Below, one piece after another: positions 37,301 through 52,300 of a stretch of DNA of 64,000 nucleotides. A model generated the notes under the pieces. It was not told where the DNA came from, made no database searches, and saw nothing but the letters and a program-made list of their open reading frames with translations. Made by a program: the position numbers and the translations under genes. How positions within the stretch are numbered: position 1 is the first letter of the stretch; every line of letters starts with the position of its first letter. The stretch lies in assembly GCA_947561585.1 (NCBI GenBank), contig CANNZV010000854.1:62001-126000 (forward strand), read 5' to 3'. The DNA comes from Caprella mutica (lineage: Eukaryota > Arthropoda > Malacostraca > Amphipoda > Caprellidae).

Positions 37301-40300
37301 TTATATTGTTTTTTCTTATATGACCGAAGATGTAGTACTAACCGATAATTCGTAACTTAACCTTTATCTTTTTTTTAATATTTTAAACTACATTATAACT
37401 CGTCTATTATGAAATACAACTAGGTCACTATATAGAGCTTACTTCATTATATAGGAGTCAAGAAAGAGATGCATAAAAAACTATACAAAATATGTTCTTT
37501 TAAAAATATATACAGGGTGCTTTATTTCTCATGACTCTGCTAATCAGGATGATTCACTATAGAGGACTTAACTATAGAGGAGTTGTAGGCACAGTTTTAT
37601 TGTAGCTAATATGATTTATGTCTAATGATGTGATTTTGGATTAGTCTTTGAATTAATCCGATTGCTTGAAGTTAATTACCATTTATTGAACTAATATTGA
37701 TTCCTAAACGTTTATTAATAATGATGTCTAATAAATTAGAGCGTGTTTAGGGTATAAACACGTTGACTACGTAATGGTACACATTTGTACCATTACGTAT
37801 ATTACTGATAGACGAAGTGGTACAATTATATACCACTATCAGTATTTTAAACCTGAATAATGTGACAATGTGAACTACAATCATACCACTGTTTTTATGC
37901 TATAGACAATAACAATAGGTACACACACAGATACTCAGCTATTCTCTCCATCGTCGGACATGTCATACAGAAACAATAACAAAAACTTGTAATTTTGTAA
38001 ACGTCAGTTAGGCTAGACTGCCTTTTGAGCATACCTAGTCGATGTTTTTACTGCGATATATGAATTTAAACTATCTGAAATACGAGAGGCTGAGATTGTT
38101 CAGTGTACCATTTTCTCTCTGTTCATCCCCAGACTAAAACAACTGTACTTTTTACTCCAAGTTCCTCATCACATCAGAGTACAACATACATCTATCCGTT
38201 GCAATGTTTGAAAAAGTCGTGAGAGAGCAGCATGTCAACGCTATGGTAAATAGCGTCACATTAGCCCAGTGTGAGAAACATTATTGAGGTCATAGCCCCC
38301 TGGTTTGAGGTCATAGCCCCCTGGTTTGAGGTCATAGCCCCCTGGTTTGAGGTCATAGCCCCCTGGTTTGAGGTCATAGCCCCCTGGTTTGAGGTCATAG
38401 CCCCCTGGTTTGAGGTCATAGCCCCCTGGTTTGAGGTCATAGCCCCCTGGTTTGAGGTCATAGCCCCCTGGTTTGAGGTCATAGCCCCCTGGTTTGAGGT
38501 CATAGCCCCCTGGTTTGAGGTCATAGCCCCCTGGTTTGAGGTCATAGCCCCCTGGTTTGAGGTCATAGCCCCCTGGTTTGAGGTCATAGCCCCCTGGTTT
38601 GAGGTCATAGCCCCCTGGTTTGAGGTCATAGCCCCCTGGTTTGAGGTCATAGCCCCCTGGTTTGAGGTCATTGCCCCCCTGTTTTGAGGTCATAGCCCCC
38701 TGTTTTGAGGTCATAGCCCCCTGGTTTGAGGTCATAGCCCTCTTTACTATTTCTGGAATGACATATCCAAACTATGATCTTTTCAAGCCGGTTCAAACAA
38801 AGTCTTGCATCTTCTGTTAGTTAGGCTTCGCGAACTAAATACGTTATATTTTTCATTAGTGAATATAAAACTGGAGTAGCTTTTCTGCATCCTTAAGCTG
38901 GTTGTTAGTTACTTTATGTAATCTGCTTCCTTTACATTTTTTCCAGTTATCGAACGTATAATTTTTTCCACGTCTATTTTTATTGGAGAACAGAGGTGAA
39001 CGTTTATACGTCTACTGTAGCTATACTCTAAATTCCTCCAATTAGTTATTATGTCATCAAGATATAATAATGATCTACACTTATTAACAGCTTTACGTAT
39101 AGTATATTAGAACACAATGAAGTATTTAGATGAGAAGACACTATTCTCTTCATTCATCTCTACGTGACAACGGGTCTCTTTTTTTCCAAATCTCTTACTG
39201 TGCATTTCATGCATAGATAATACACATAGCTACATAGTGAAGACAACCTTGAATTTAAATGTCGGCGCTCCAAATAACTGATCTGTATTTTGCTATGCGA
39301 TTTCCTCAATATTTTGAGTTGTGAGCAGTTAGCTATCCCAGTTATATGGTAACTGTTTTCTTCAGTTTATAGCTTGGCATTTCAGTTTATCTCGTTCTAC
39401 ATGGATGCCAATCTCACGGCAAGGTTCGTCAAGCGTTATGCTGTTCATACAGTGTAGATATTTATATATCTGAACATGTTATGAACATTTCTCTTTCTAT
39501 TATTCCTACTTGTTTAGTAAATATGAACTTGAAATGATGTGCTTTACGATGACGTTGCAGTTTTTAATTAGTTCAGTAAATTTCAAATAACGATTCACAC
39601 CCGCCATATTTAAGATATATTATAATCTTGGTTGAAGGTCAATTTACCTGCAGTTGCTCACATACTTGGTTGAGTCTATTTAACCTGCACTAACCCATTT
39701 GGTTGAGTCAGCTTACCACTTTGAACTAACCCAGCTGGTTGGCAGTCAATTCAACCCTTACCCACCCAGCTGGTTGCCAGTCAATTCAACCATTACTCAC
39801 ACAGCTGGTTGGCAGTCAATTCAACCCTTACCCACACAGCTGGTTGTCAGTCAATTCAACCATTACTCACACAGCTGGTTGGCAGTCAATTCAACCATTA
39901 CCCACACAGCTGGTTGCCAGTCAATTCAACCCTTACTCACACAGCTGGTTGTCAGTCAATTCAACCCTTACTCACACAGCTGGTTGTCAGTCAATTCAAC
40001 CCTTACTCACACAGCTGGTTGTCAGTCAATTCAACCCTTACTCACCCAGCTGGTTGTCAGTCAATCAACCCTTACTCACCCAGCTGGTTGGCAATGCACA
40101 TCTGTTGCTCATGTTCCCTAACTAGTTTGTTGTAGTGTGGGTTGTCTTTTGCTTGCTATGCGGTTGCCCCACTTTATTTGGTTGAGTAGGTAACTTTCTA
40201 TGCTCAGATCAGTATATGGATGGCATTGCTATTTTGGGCTTTATTATTTATTATTAAAGCCGTGTGCTGTCTACATGTTATTGATGTATTTAAACTCCTA

Positions 40301-43300
40301 GCTATTTATTATTTGAATGTTTTATCGAATTATGTGACATTTAACTGTAACAAAATATAATAAACTCTCCTTTATTTACAACTGATATCTCGTGCATCAT
40401 CTGAGTCAATTTTTTAAAGCTTTATCGACTGACTCAATTACGAGTATTTAACATAAATTTAAATTAGCCAATAGTAGCGATAGGGTTGAACAGGTTAAGT
40501 GACATACTTCACAATGGTTGTCTTCTGCTAAATAGCACTCCTTTGTTCAATCGCACCATCTACCCATTACTACTTTCATGTTCGCAATTTTGAACACTGT
40601 GATCCATATCAAGACATGGTTCCCCACTTCCCTGTTGGTTGTAACACCTTCACCAGGTGTAGCTACTCAGTTTGGGGTGGTGCGTGTCAGTGGGAGGTGT
40701 GTAGGTGTAGTTCTGCTAACTAAGGTGTACTATTGCTACATTAACACCTTCAGTTTAACAAGTTGTGTCACTGGAAGTGTTGTTTTGTGTTTTTGGTATA
40801 TTGTTTTAGTTATTTTTTGAATAGGAATTAGTTCAAGGCTATCCCATCGCCGCATCTCTTTTAATCTGTTTTGCTTTTCAAATCCTCAATGCCATCATAT
40901 ATTTACCTTATGTTACTAAATCTTCATTTCCTCTATTCGCATTCAAACATTTTATATATAAAGATATAATCACATCGTCAATTTATAAAGAGAGATAAGC
41001 TGTTTTACTTAGTTTTGTGGTCTTATTTATACCTTCATTACAGTCTTTAAGTGCATCATATGTATATGCTATCAATTCCTTGCAAGTTTCATTTGGAAAG
41101 AACTCGGTAGGCCTATAGTTATAATGCTAATTCACTGCCGTTTTGAGCGTTAGTGTCCAAGGGAGCGTTCACCCTGCAACATGAGATCATTAGTGTTTTC
41201 TCTGTCAGTCTTCACACGATATAATATGCATCTCAGATGTGAAGTGCATTGCTATTGAAGTCCTCTGCGTTGAATCTCTTTTCAGACATCATGTTGTTTT
41301 TCCCATGCTCATTAGACTTTCATATTTCCAAGGATGCGAGTGTGTACAGTGTCATCTTCAGTGACAATCGTGCTCTTTTCAATTACCTCGTTTGTTTCAT
41401 CTTGTTTGATTAATGGTAATGATTTTGATTTCACGGTTTACATTTATCTCCTTATTTTCTCCGCTATAATGAATAGGTAATAGCATTTTCTTCACAGCTC
41501 GTTGTGCTCTAAAAGTGTTATGACCTCGATTGAAATCATTAAAATTCTTGTCAGTAATTGCCTTGGCTGTTTTGTATTATGTACAGCAATTAATTTGTTG
41601 AATTAGTTTTCTTATCCGAACCGGTTATACACATTGTCTCACTGTGGAAGATAGATTTCAACTGCCACTATGAAGATTATTCTCAATTGTTATTATTTCC
41701 CAATTTCATCATTGTTCAAATTATAATAAATAATGAGGATTAAGAAATTGATTAATTGTTAATTTTACTAGTTCAAGATCCTAAAAAGCGGACACCACTT
41801 TTTCACCCATTTCATTAATAGTTACCAACTGTATGTTGATGCTTTAGCCTTTTCTTTGCCTTCGACTTCATGACCTTTCGTAACTAAAGCATACTTTTTT
41901 ATGTGGCTTCTGTTTAAAGCTGACCTGATTGCACTGAGTGAAGCGTATCTCTTCCTCTGCTCTGTCTCCAGTTATAGCGTAGTTTGGCTGTTACATACCG
42001 TGACAACTATCATCAAGAAGATGTAGTAGTCGTTACTAAATCAGAATCTATTGAAATATCACATTCCTCGGTCTGCATCCAGAGTAGCTTTTCTGCATTT
42101 ATGAGCGTTGTCACCTTGAATTGCGATAAATTGTTTATGGAAGCACGTTCCTCTCTAACTACTTTTCGAAGTCTCTTGTACTCCTTTTGAGCGATGTGAG
42201 TCAGAGTTGTTAAAGGCCGGTGAATTGGTCCGTAAAGTTGAGATAATGGACACTACTCTATGTAGAACAGGACACCTAACTGTTAGACATCAGTAGGGAA
42301 GTACATCACAGAGAGTTGTTCTTTCTGACTTGATTTGAATATAGTTACGAATTATCGGTCAGTTCCACATCTTCGGTCATAAAAGAAAAAACTGTATAAT
42401 AATTTATTATTATACAGTTTTTCTTATATGACTGAAGATGTGGAACTGACCGATAATTCGTAACTTACCCCAACTAGTTAACCTCAAAACGAGAGTACAT
42501 GAGTTTTTTGTGACTAGTCTTGAATCTAACCGTTAGATTGTGTTTGTAACTCTGGTTCATTAAATTAGTGTAGTAGCTTTTATTAATTTATATAGCTTAA
42601 CCTGATCAGCAAATGTATTGAACCTAGGAATGGGTTGTATCTGCCATTGAAATAGGATTTAAATCCATGTAATTTTTTTAGATTCATTTAATACCTAATT
42701 GAACTAAATAATTATTAATTAAACTTTCAATTCTTACTCTTGTATCTGGAATAGAAATCTTTAATTTGAAGTAGCCCCCTTCGTCTCCACCACGCTAAAT
42801 ATATCCTCATCCGCCGTAGCGACATCTTTTTCTTTTATTTTCTCTAGCCAAGCATTTCCTAGTCTGTACTTCTCGTTTCATCTTCTCCTACTATTTCCTC
42901 TATACTCTATGGAGATGTGAATATGCTTTAGAATTAGGGGACTCATTTCTATTGGGGTAAAGACATCAAATAAAATGATTAACTTAGAAGAAATTCGCAT
43001 TTGACGTCAGAGTAATTTAATGTTATTGAAAAAAATAATTATATTCGGAATATCATGGAAATTACATTGCATTTGAATTTGTTATCGTGATCTGTGATAC
43101 TGAACGAATGGTTTGAAAATGTTAATTGTACTCAATATTTTGAATAATGTTCAGTAGGATGATGTTGATTTTGTTTAATTACTTTCGCAGAGTGCGGAAG
43201 GTAATGTTTTATGTGACATTCATTTATTTATCATCTTTGTTGTCTGTTTCACTCAATTGTAACGTTGACATCAATCATTAATAACCGGAAGCTGCCAAGA

Positions 43301-46300
43301 TAGCAGCAGTTGCCCCTTTTTATTGGTAGATATCAGGTTACACTCCTCTAGTCGATATTTCCATTGGGCAGAACAATAAGGGTGTACTTTTCTTAGAAGG
43401 CTATCCACTAAAGAACGAGTCCTTAATTCCTCTTACTTGGCTATGTATATTATATAGATTATATAGATATATTATATAGATTTTCTCGCACGCCCCTTGC
43501 TTTTCTCAGGTACCCCCTGAGCATTGTAATAGATTGAAAAGCTACATTTATAATATATTTGGTCAATAAACTTCATGTATATTCTGCCTGATATTAACAG
43601 CAAGAACTGAACTTATAAGTAACATATAAAACAACCATCCTGGGCACCACCCTTCAAACAATCCAGGCTCCCAAAGGGGTGCCGGGCACCCCACTTTAAG
43701 ATCCACTAATCTAGATAGACAAAGTTGATATTGATATCTGTTGGAAATTGTTCTATCATGTGTATGACTGATTTAAAGGAAGCCTTTCAAAACACAGTCA
43801 ATCATAGAGATAGGAGCTATGTTAGGTTTCAATATAAATTGCATGTCGTTCAGTATTTAATAATTTAAAAATAAAATTTACACGAGAACTGTAAACCTCT
43901 GTAATTGTGTTTCTGACACTGATATGATTTCTCCTATAATTAGTAATGAATTTTAAATTAATTAATTAGCCTTCATTTACTATCACCTCTTCATTTTCCT
44001 CTTCCATCCGTGAGTGCAGCCACCGGTGTTTGTGTCCCTTCACGTCACTTTCATTGGTAACTGTATTCACGGAGTAGCTTTTCTTCAACTATGAGCACTG
44101 TCACTGATAGGTGGTTGGTAACTGCTGACGGAGCCACTTTCCTTTCTGACTGCTTCTTTGAGTCCCTTGTATTTAATTTCTTTACCCTCAACCAATATCT
44201 AACGAGGAAGTAGAACGTTATGTTTTAGGCACCATTCATTGCATCACTGCTGCCTGCTGTACGGTCACGATTGCAACCTTTCTCTTCTCACGAACATTTT
44301 AGTGCCATGTAGGCAGTAGGCATACGATTATTTCTGCTGATACACACTGTATTCACCCCAAAACAAGATTAACTTGAAAAATCGTATTAACTGATATGAA
44401 TGTGTGTATATACAGGGTGAGTTCCGAATTATCGGTCAGTACTACATCTTCGGTCATATAAGAAAAAACAGTATTAAAATTATTATTATTACAGTGCTAT
44501 CTAATAATAATAATTTTAATATTGTTTTTTCTTATATGACCGAAGAAGAAGTACTGACCGATAATTCAGAACTGACCTTATGTTAAGATATCTATGATTG
44601 TGTTCACATTTTTTGAATATTATACTTATAATATACTTCTTACTGCATTCTTGCTAAGGTATTTATTTCTCAGTTTTGTTTGCGCTGTTTAAATGTTTTA
44701 CTTTCTATGTAGATATGAAACTAGCCATTACCTCATAATGTATGTAATTGAGATATAGTGGTATTTCTATTGAGATTATATTCATCAGTCACTCGGTTAT
44801 ACTTTCTACTAACCAAACCATGTAAACTATACATCAAGTGAACTGTTCTCGTCTATATTATTACTGTACATTTTTTTCAGTGTTTTCGTATATTTTTGAC
44901 GATTTTTTTCTTTGTGTTATGGATCAGCCTTACCTTAGGTAGTTACCACGTGTTCTGGTACTTGGTGTGCCTTTAGGACTCGCAGTGTACCTCAAAAGCG
45001 CCTCTCAGTGTATAGTGTCCCTTGTTAAATGGTGTAAGCCCTTCAGTGCGCCATGGTGTACCGGTATGAAGAACTGTGCCATTCTTACGAGAAGAGTGTG
45101 CAGGTCAAGGTAAGTTCATGTTGAAAAAAAAAATAAAAAATCGCAAATTAAATTAAAGTACAAAAATATCCCAATTGAAGTAATTAAGCATTACTTTATT
45201 TCTACCTGTCTCCAGGAAGAGTGTATAACATGTTATGTCATTAATTTAATTAATTAAAGGTAGTTCATGAAGCACTTATCCAGTTGACTTGGTTAATGCC
45301 TACCAATTTGTCTATCAACACTATGAACAGTAACCAGCCATTATAACGCTTGTAAGTGCTTGGTGGTATTAAAATGCCCAGCAACAACTAATGGTGTTGT
45401 TACTTAGTGATAGATATGTACTATCACTTGTATACAGTGATAGATATGTACTATCACTTGTATACAGTGATATGTATCTACTATCACTTGTATACAGTGA
45501 TAGATATGTACTATCACTTGTATACAGTTATAGATATGTACTATCACTTGTATACAAGTGATAGTAGATACTAATAACTGTATACAGTGATAGTACATAT
45601 ATATCACTGTATACAAGTGATAGTAGATACTAATAACTGTATACAGTGATAGTACATATATATCACTGTATACAAGTGATAGTAGATACTAATAACTGTA
45701 TACAAGTGATAGTAGATACTAATAACTGTATACAGTGATAGTACATATATATCACTGCATACAAGTGATAGTAGATACTAATAACTGTATACAGTGATAG
45801 TACATATCTATCACTGTATACAAGTGATAGTAGATACTAATAACTGTATACAGTGATAGTACATACCTATCACTTGTATACAAGTGATAGGTATCTTACT
45901 ATTACTTGTATACAGTGATAGATATGTATTATCACTTGTATACAGTGATAGATATGTACTATCACTTGTATACAGTGATAAATATGTACTATCACTTGTA
46001 TACAGTGATAGATATGTACTATCACTTGTATACAGTGATTAGTATCTACTATCACTTGTGTACAGTGATTAGTATCTACTATCACTTGTATACAGTGATA
46101 GATATGTACTATCACTGTATACAGTTATTAGTATCTACTATCACTTGTATACAGTGATAGATATGTACTATCACTGTATACAGTTATTAGTATCTACTAT
46201 CACTTGTATACAGTGATAGATATGTACTATCACTGTATACAGTTATTAGTATCTACTATCACTTGTATACAGTGATGGCAATACCCTACCAAGTTCCATG

Positions 46301-49300
46301 GAACCCATAATATTTTCCTCTATACATTTATTACTATATTTTTGTGGGTATTTCTTTGACAGTAGCCCTACTGTTGGTGTTCAGTTCTGCCCTAGCGTCT
46401 CTCTCTTACTCATCACCCACATCCGCCAGAAGTGTGAATACAGTTAGTAATCATTGACTCTCTTCTCTGAGAGTAACTCAGATGTGATTAACTCATGAGG
46501 GAAACCCAGGCGAGAAACTGTGATCGTCCATAGTCTCTTTTGAATAAGCGATATTTGAATTACCTTATCGAACAAGGCACTTCATTCACACATATTTTAC
46601 GGTAATATTACTATGAATAAATTGGTTATCATTTTCAATGATTTGAATTGACTTATGAATTTGTGACCGAGTACCTATTTACCTTGATTCTCTAGGATGT
46701 ATCGGTACAGTCTCTTTCCCAGTGTATCGGTACAGTCTCTTTCCCAGTGTATCGGTACAGTCTCTTTCCCAGTGTATCGGTACAGTCTCTTTCCCAGTGT
46801 ATCGGTACAGTCTCTTTCCCAGTGTATCGGTACAGCTAGTCTCTTTCCCAGTGTATCGGTACAGCTAGTCTCTTTCCCAGTGTATCGGTAGGTACCATCT
46901 CTTTCCCAGTGTATCGGTACCATCTCTTTCCCAGTGTATCGGTACCATCTCTTTCCCAGTGTATCGGTACCATCTCTTTCCCAGTGTATCGGTACCATCT
47001 CTTTCCCAGTGTATCGGTACCATCTCTTTCCCAGTGTATCGGTACAGTCTCTTTCCCAGTGTATCGGTACAGCTAGTCTCTTTCCCAGTGTATCGGTACA
47101 GCTAGTCTCTTTCCCAGTGTATCGGTAGGTACCATCTCTTTCCCAGTGTATCGGTAGGTACCATCTCTTTCCCAGTGTATCGGTACCATCTCTTTCCCAG
47201 TGTATCGGTACCATCTCTTTCCCAGTGTATCGGTACCATCTCTTTCCCAGTGTATCGGTACCATCTCTTTCCCAGTGTATCGGTACCATCTTTTCCCAGT
47301 GTATCGGTACCATCTTTCTTCAAATGTATCGGTACCGTCTTTTCCCAGTCTCTACTCTAACCTTGACTTCAATAGTACCGAGTCTATCTATCTGTAGTCT
47401 TAGATAGCAGCAGATAAGACTTCAACTCTACCAATTATCTGAAACCAGCTTCACAACACTTACTGAAGAAATGAATAATAAGCATAGCAAACTAACATTT
47501 AATTCATTCTGGAATGTATTTATTATAGCTATAAATTAGAATCCTATTTTTAGGTTTATCTTATACTGATTGTCCTAATTTTAAACCTCTCATTTCTATT
47601 AAAGAAAACATTATAGCTTTTTATTGTTCATTATTGGGCATAAAATGTGAATAGAATAAAGGAGTATTATTATAGAGTCAATAATAGTTCTACATTAACA
47701 AATTAAAAGCATTTATATCTTCTTTAGTTGAACTTCATTGAACCTACCAAATCGACTTAATCGAGTGCTTATATCGATGCCTTATTGACAAAATTTTGGC
47801 TATTTTAAGCGGTTAAACTTACAGATTGTTCTACTGTTTTAAACTTAAAAACTAATTTAGGCCTATAATTTAAAATAACATGCTCTCCTTCGATCAATAA
47901 TCCATTTATATTCCCCATATTTTACGGTATGAAGTAAGTTCACTGCAATTGCATTTGTTACTACGCATTGGGTTTAACTGCTCCTACTGACTATAGTAAC
48001 TGTCACGGTGTAGAATTACTCACACTGCTAATACCATGTCTGTACTTCTTTGATTTGGCAACTGCTATGAAGTCCCTTGTATCTCCCAGACTGACAGTCT
48101 GAACGTAATGAACTGTGTATAACGCTATTTTTTTACGTATCAGTGAGATTATCAGTATGTTATAGTTTCCTTGTTTATTATTCATGTATAATATTTAAAT
48201 AAAATGGTGATAGCAAGAATATCTAACTGTTATGCATGCTTAAATAGCGCTATTTAAAAGCCATTCTTAAATAGCGCTTTAGCGTATCAGTGAAATTATT
48301 AAAATGTTCGTTTCCTTGTTTATTAACTATGTATAACATTTAAACAATAGCTTGAACAAAATGGTGATATCAACAAAATTGAATTATTCACAATATATGA
48401 AATTATTGAAATTCTTTCAATTACACTCTTACGTAAAAGTTGCACATATCAACTTATCTTGCTTTGCAACTAATTTATCATATCTTGGTGTGTCATAACG
48501 CGATAATATAGAGCCAGTGTGCTTTAATTATCGTGTCCTTGCCGTTCTATCGGTGCTATCGTAACTACTTAATGATCTAAATCCTTTAGAGAATTCTGCT
48601 CGAAATAATGCATCTTAATAGTCGAGTACAAGTTTTCTCTGTACTATTTCACCAAGTGGTTTCACTAATGGAGGTATTATTCTTATTTTCGTCCCTTTTT
48701 TATTTTCTCCTGTTGCTAAAATATGGAAATATAGCTTTTCATTTTTTTCAGTTAATATGTTTTAATGTTATTATATTAATGGAATTAAATAGTAACATTA
48801 AATTTATTTTATTGCATTGTATGTAAATTATACTTCAATTGAAATAGTTAAATCACTTCATTAATATTTAATTTATACAATAACCGAACATTGAATTAAT
48901 AATAAGAATGGTAATTTTCTGTCACAACTATTGTTTTATATATCATCACTATTATAGTTTCCTCAAATACAGAGTACTTGTTCCGTATTCATTTGTTTTC
49001 CCATGACTTAAATAATCAATATTGGTGTATAATTATCACCACATTCAGTACAGCAAATTAAAGTACCAATAACCAGAATGTGTTACAGTGACATCATTTT
49101 GACAGCCAATAATGGGTCTTCAAAACGCATAAAGAGATGTAGGGTAAATTTCGAATTATCGGTCAGTTCCACATCTTCGGTCATATAAGAAAACACAATG
49201 TAAAAATTGGAATAATTTATTATATTGATTTTTCTTATGTGATCGTAGAAGTGAATTCTACCGATAATTCGGAACTTACCCTATCACAATGTCGTCACGT

Positions 49301-52300
49301 ACCTACCTACCACTTACTCCCTACCCCCCCCCCCCCCCCCCCCCCCCATTTCATTTCCTCCTGCCTATCAGCTGAAGTTTGTCTGTACTTGCTAAATTAT
49401 TTGCTATACTGATATCAAACTTGGCCTTCTTCAGCATTTTCAGTCGTTGCTTTTATGTATTTTATGTTGTTGCTCTTATTATGTATTTCATGTTGTTGTT
49501 TCTATTAAACATTTTGACAATGTCTTCTATCATTTTGGGAGATACTGTATCATTTTATTTAAAAATGTGAGGAGTCTTCTATCGATTTTGTCACTGCCGA
49601 AATTGTTTGGAATATTTTCATTTTTTTCTCTACTTTCATTGTTGTTTAATAAATTCAAAAAAAATTATTTTTGTGTGTCAACTTTTTCGTTTAGGCTCAT
49701 ATGATTTTGACGACCTTTTGGCACTGATATCTGTACTTTTTCAAGTTGTTTTAGCTGTAAATGGGGTCCGTGATACATTGTAGTTCATGTTCACGTACAG
49801 ACCCCTCATTACGATATCTTTTCACTCTCACATTTTCTTTGGGTCACGCTTCGACCGCATTCGAAAGTACCAATTGCAGGTAATGATGGCTCTGGTTTTT
49901 GACCGCCATTTTTCTGAATCTCCAGTAACTTGCTGTAGCTACAAAGTAAATATTTCTTATTTTGGAAAAGTTGTAACACTAATTCTATTTAGTCAATAAT
50001 TTTGAATATCAATCCATTATTTATTTTAGAATTGGATATATTTTCTATTATATTTATCCCTGGAACGACTAACGGGTCTGCAATATTGATGCGTAATTTA
50101 AAAGCTAATTTATTTGAGGTGATGAAATTCAGTGACTTTCATTGTCTATGACGTATTTTTTGTATAGTTTAAATAACAATTTCTATTTTTACATCATTTT
50201 TCATCAGGTGGGCCTCTAGAGCCCGGATGAAGTACAACTGCTGATGTGTCACTTTTTTCATCACACTAGTAACATCACTTTAGGAACATTAGCTATTTTT
50301 GGCTTGAATCAAAATGTGACGCAATAGCGCATGTATTCCACACAGCTCTAAATTTCCGCATGGTAATAAAATGTTATAAATCTAAATAAAGACGAAACAT
50401 GTTACATTATTTTCACATAAATACGTCTAAGACTTTCAAAGTCCTGGATTTCCAGCAACTCAATTTTTTGCAGTACAATTCTATACCCCAACCGAAAAGA
50501 ACCTCTCAGGCACTCTGGGTACCCCAAGGTTAATTTTTTCTTTATATATAAAGTCTAGCAACGCAATAAATATTATAATAGCTCTATTACTACCTGGCTA
50601 TTTCAGTTCTAATTTTTAAATTCTCATAACTCGTTACTTAATTCGAATTTTTCAACTAAGTTTGATTTTCAAAGTTGCGCAAATTTCCAACGTAAAAGAA
50701 CATGAAATCTCATCAAGTCCATTTCATTTTTTTGAGGAGAAATGTAAAAAAAACTGAAGAACACCTGTGCATTGGGTTGAATACCTTAGTTATGTTGATG
50801 TAAGTGCATTGCAACTTAATTTTTCTTGGTTTAAGTGCATTGCAACTTAGTTTTGTTCTCTGTACAGTTACAGCCTCTAAGTGCATTGCATATCGCTAGG
50901 CGTTTTCTCGCTAAGTTGGTCACGCCTTTATCAGTAGTGCATAGAGTTACTTTGGAAGGTCAGAGCTTTGATTAAACACGGAAGTTGAGTACAACCTGCT
51001 AGTTATAACGCACTAGTTATAACGCACTAGTGATAACGCACTAGTGATAGCACACTAGCTATAACGCACTAGTGATAGCACACTAGTGATAGCACACTAG
51101 TGATAACGCACTAGTGATAACGCACTAGTGATAACGCACTAGTGATAACGCACTAGTGATAACGCACTAGTTATAACGCACTAGTTATAACGCACTAGTG
51201 ATAACGCACTAGTTATAACGCACTAGTTATAGCACACACACAGTGGTAGTGCGTGTAAAACCTGCTAGTTATAACACACAGTGGTAGTGCGTGTAAAACC
51301 TGCTAGTTATAACACACAGTGGTAGTGTGTGTAAAACCTGCTAGTTATAACACACAGTGGTAGTGCGTGTAAAACCTGCTAGTTATAACACACAGTGGTA
51401 GTGTGTCAGGGATGTTGTGGTTACCTCTGTATCGCTTAATATCTAGTTATTTTAGATATATGTGAAGATATGCTTGGTTAATTCACAAGGTATTTGTCTT
51501 TATAACTTCTGACGAATTTTAGCGTTTTTGAGGAAAATAATATAGATAAAAAACTATCACTGTGTTGATGTACTACCAGATAAAAGAGCCACTGCGTGAT
51601 GCTAATTTCCAATCATTTTGAAATCTTACAAAGTTATCGTCGAGTTCTCGCATCAATTTTAAAATATCTACAAACCGTATTTTATGTTTAAAAAATTTGA
51701 TATATGAAATTAGTAAACTGAATAAATTATTAGAAACACTTTTGAGTGTACAAGAAGAAGCAATAAGTTTTATGTTTACCTTAATATTTGAATATTGAAG
51801 TGATTTGATGCATTGAATGTGCTTGTATGTAATTCTAAGGCATCAGAAGGGTTTAGACTGATAACTCTAGCAGTGAAGTAATCACGCCTGGGTACTCGAA
51901 CTGTACTGCTTGAAGAGAGGGCACCTACTTGCTGCTAGAGGGTCTTACACACGCAGGGTTTTTAAGTCTTTCCGCCAGACTTTTGAATCGTGTAAGAAAA
52001 ACTATATAATTATTATTTATTTTAGTTTGCCAACTAAAATGTGAAAATAATTAAATAGTTTTTATTATATGATTCTAAAGTCTGGTGGAAAAAGTAGGAG
52101 GAGCTTAGCAAAAAGTCTGGTGGAAAGACTTAAAAAACCCTGCGTGTGTACGGCTCTTTAGATGATATTTTCACGTGTTGACTTTGGTTTGTTTTTGAGA
52201 GGGAAAATTAGTAGTGATTGGTTATCTGAAATAGGTTATCCGTGATTGAAATGGTTTTCTCTGAGCACATTAACTGCATCGTGCGCCATATATGGTACAC

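Noticed and set aside
38256..38735. EVIAPWF and GGYDLKP repeat proteins
   Set aside because: The 21-bp repeat is open in several frames on both strands; no sign of selection on one frame.
46675..47407. Multiple frames in the 25-bp array, up to 212 codons
   Set aside because: Repeat-derived; frames shift with unit variants.
49379..49704. Possible small membrane proteins
   Set aside because: T-rich sequence yields Phe/Leu-rich frames by composition alone; two overlapping frames look equally plausible.
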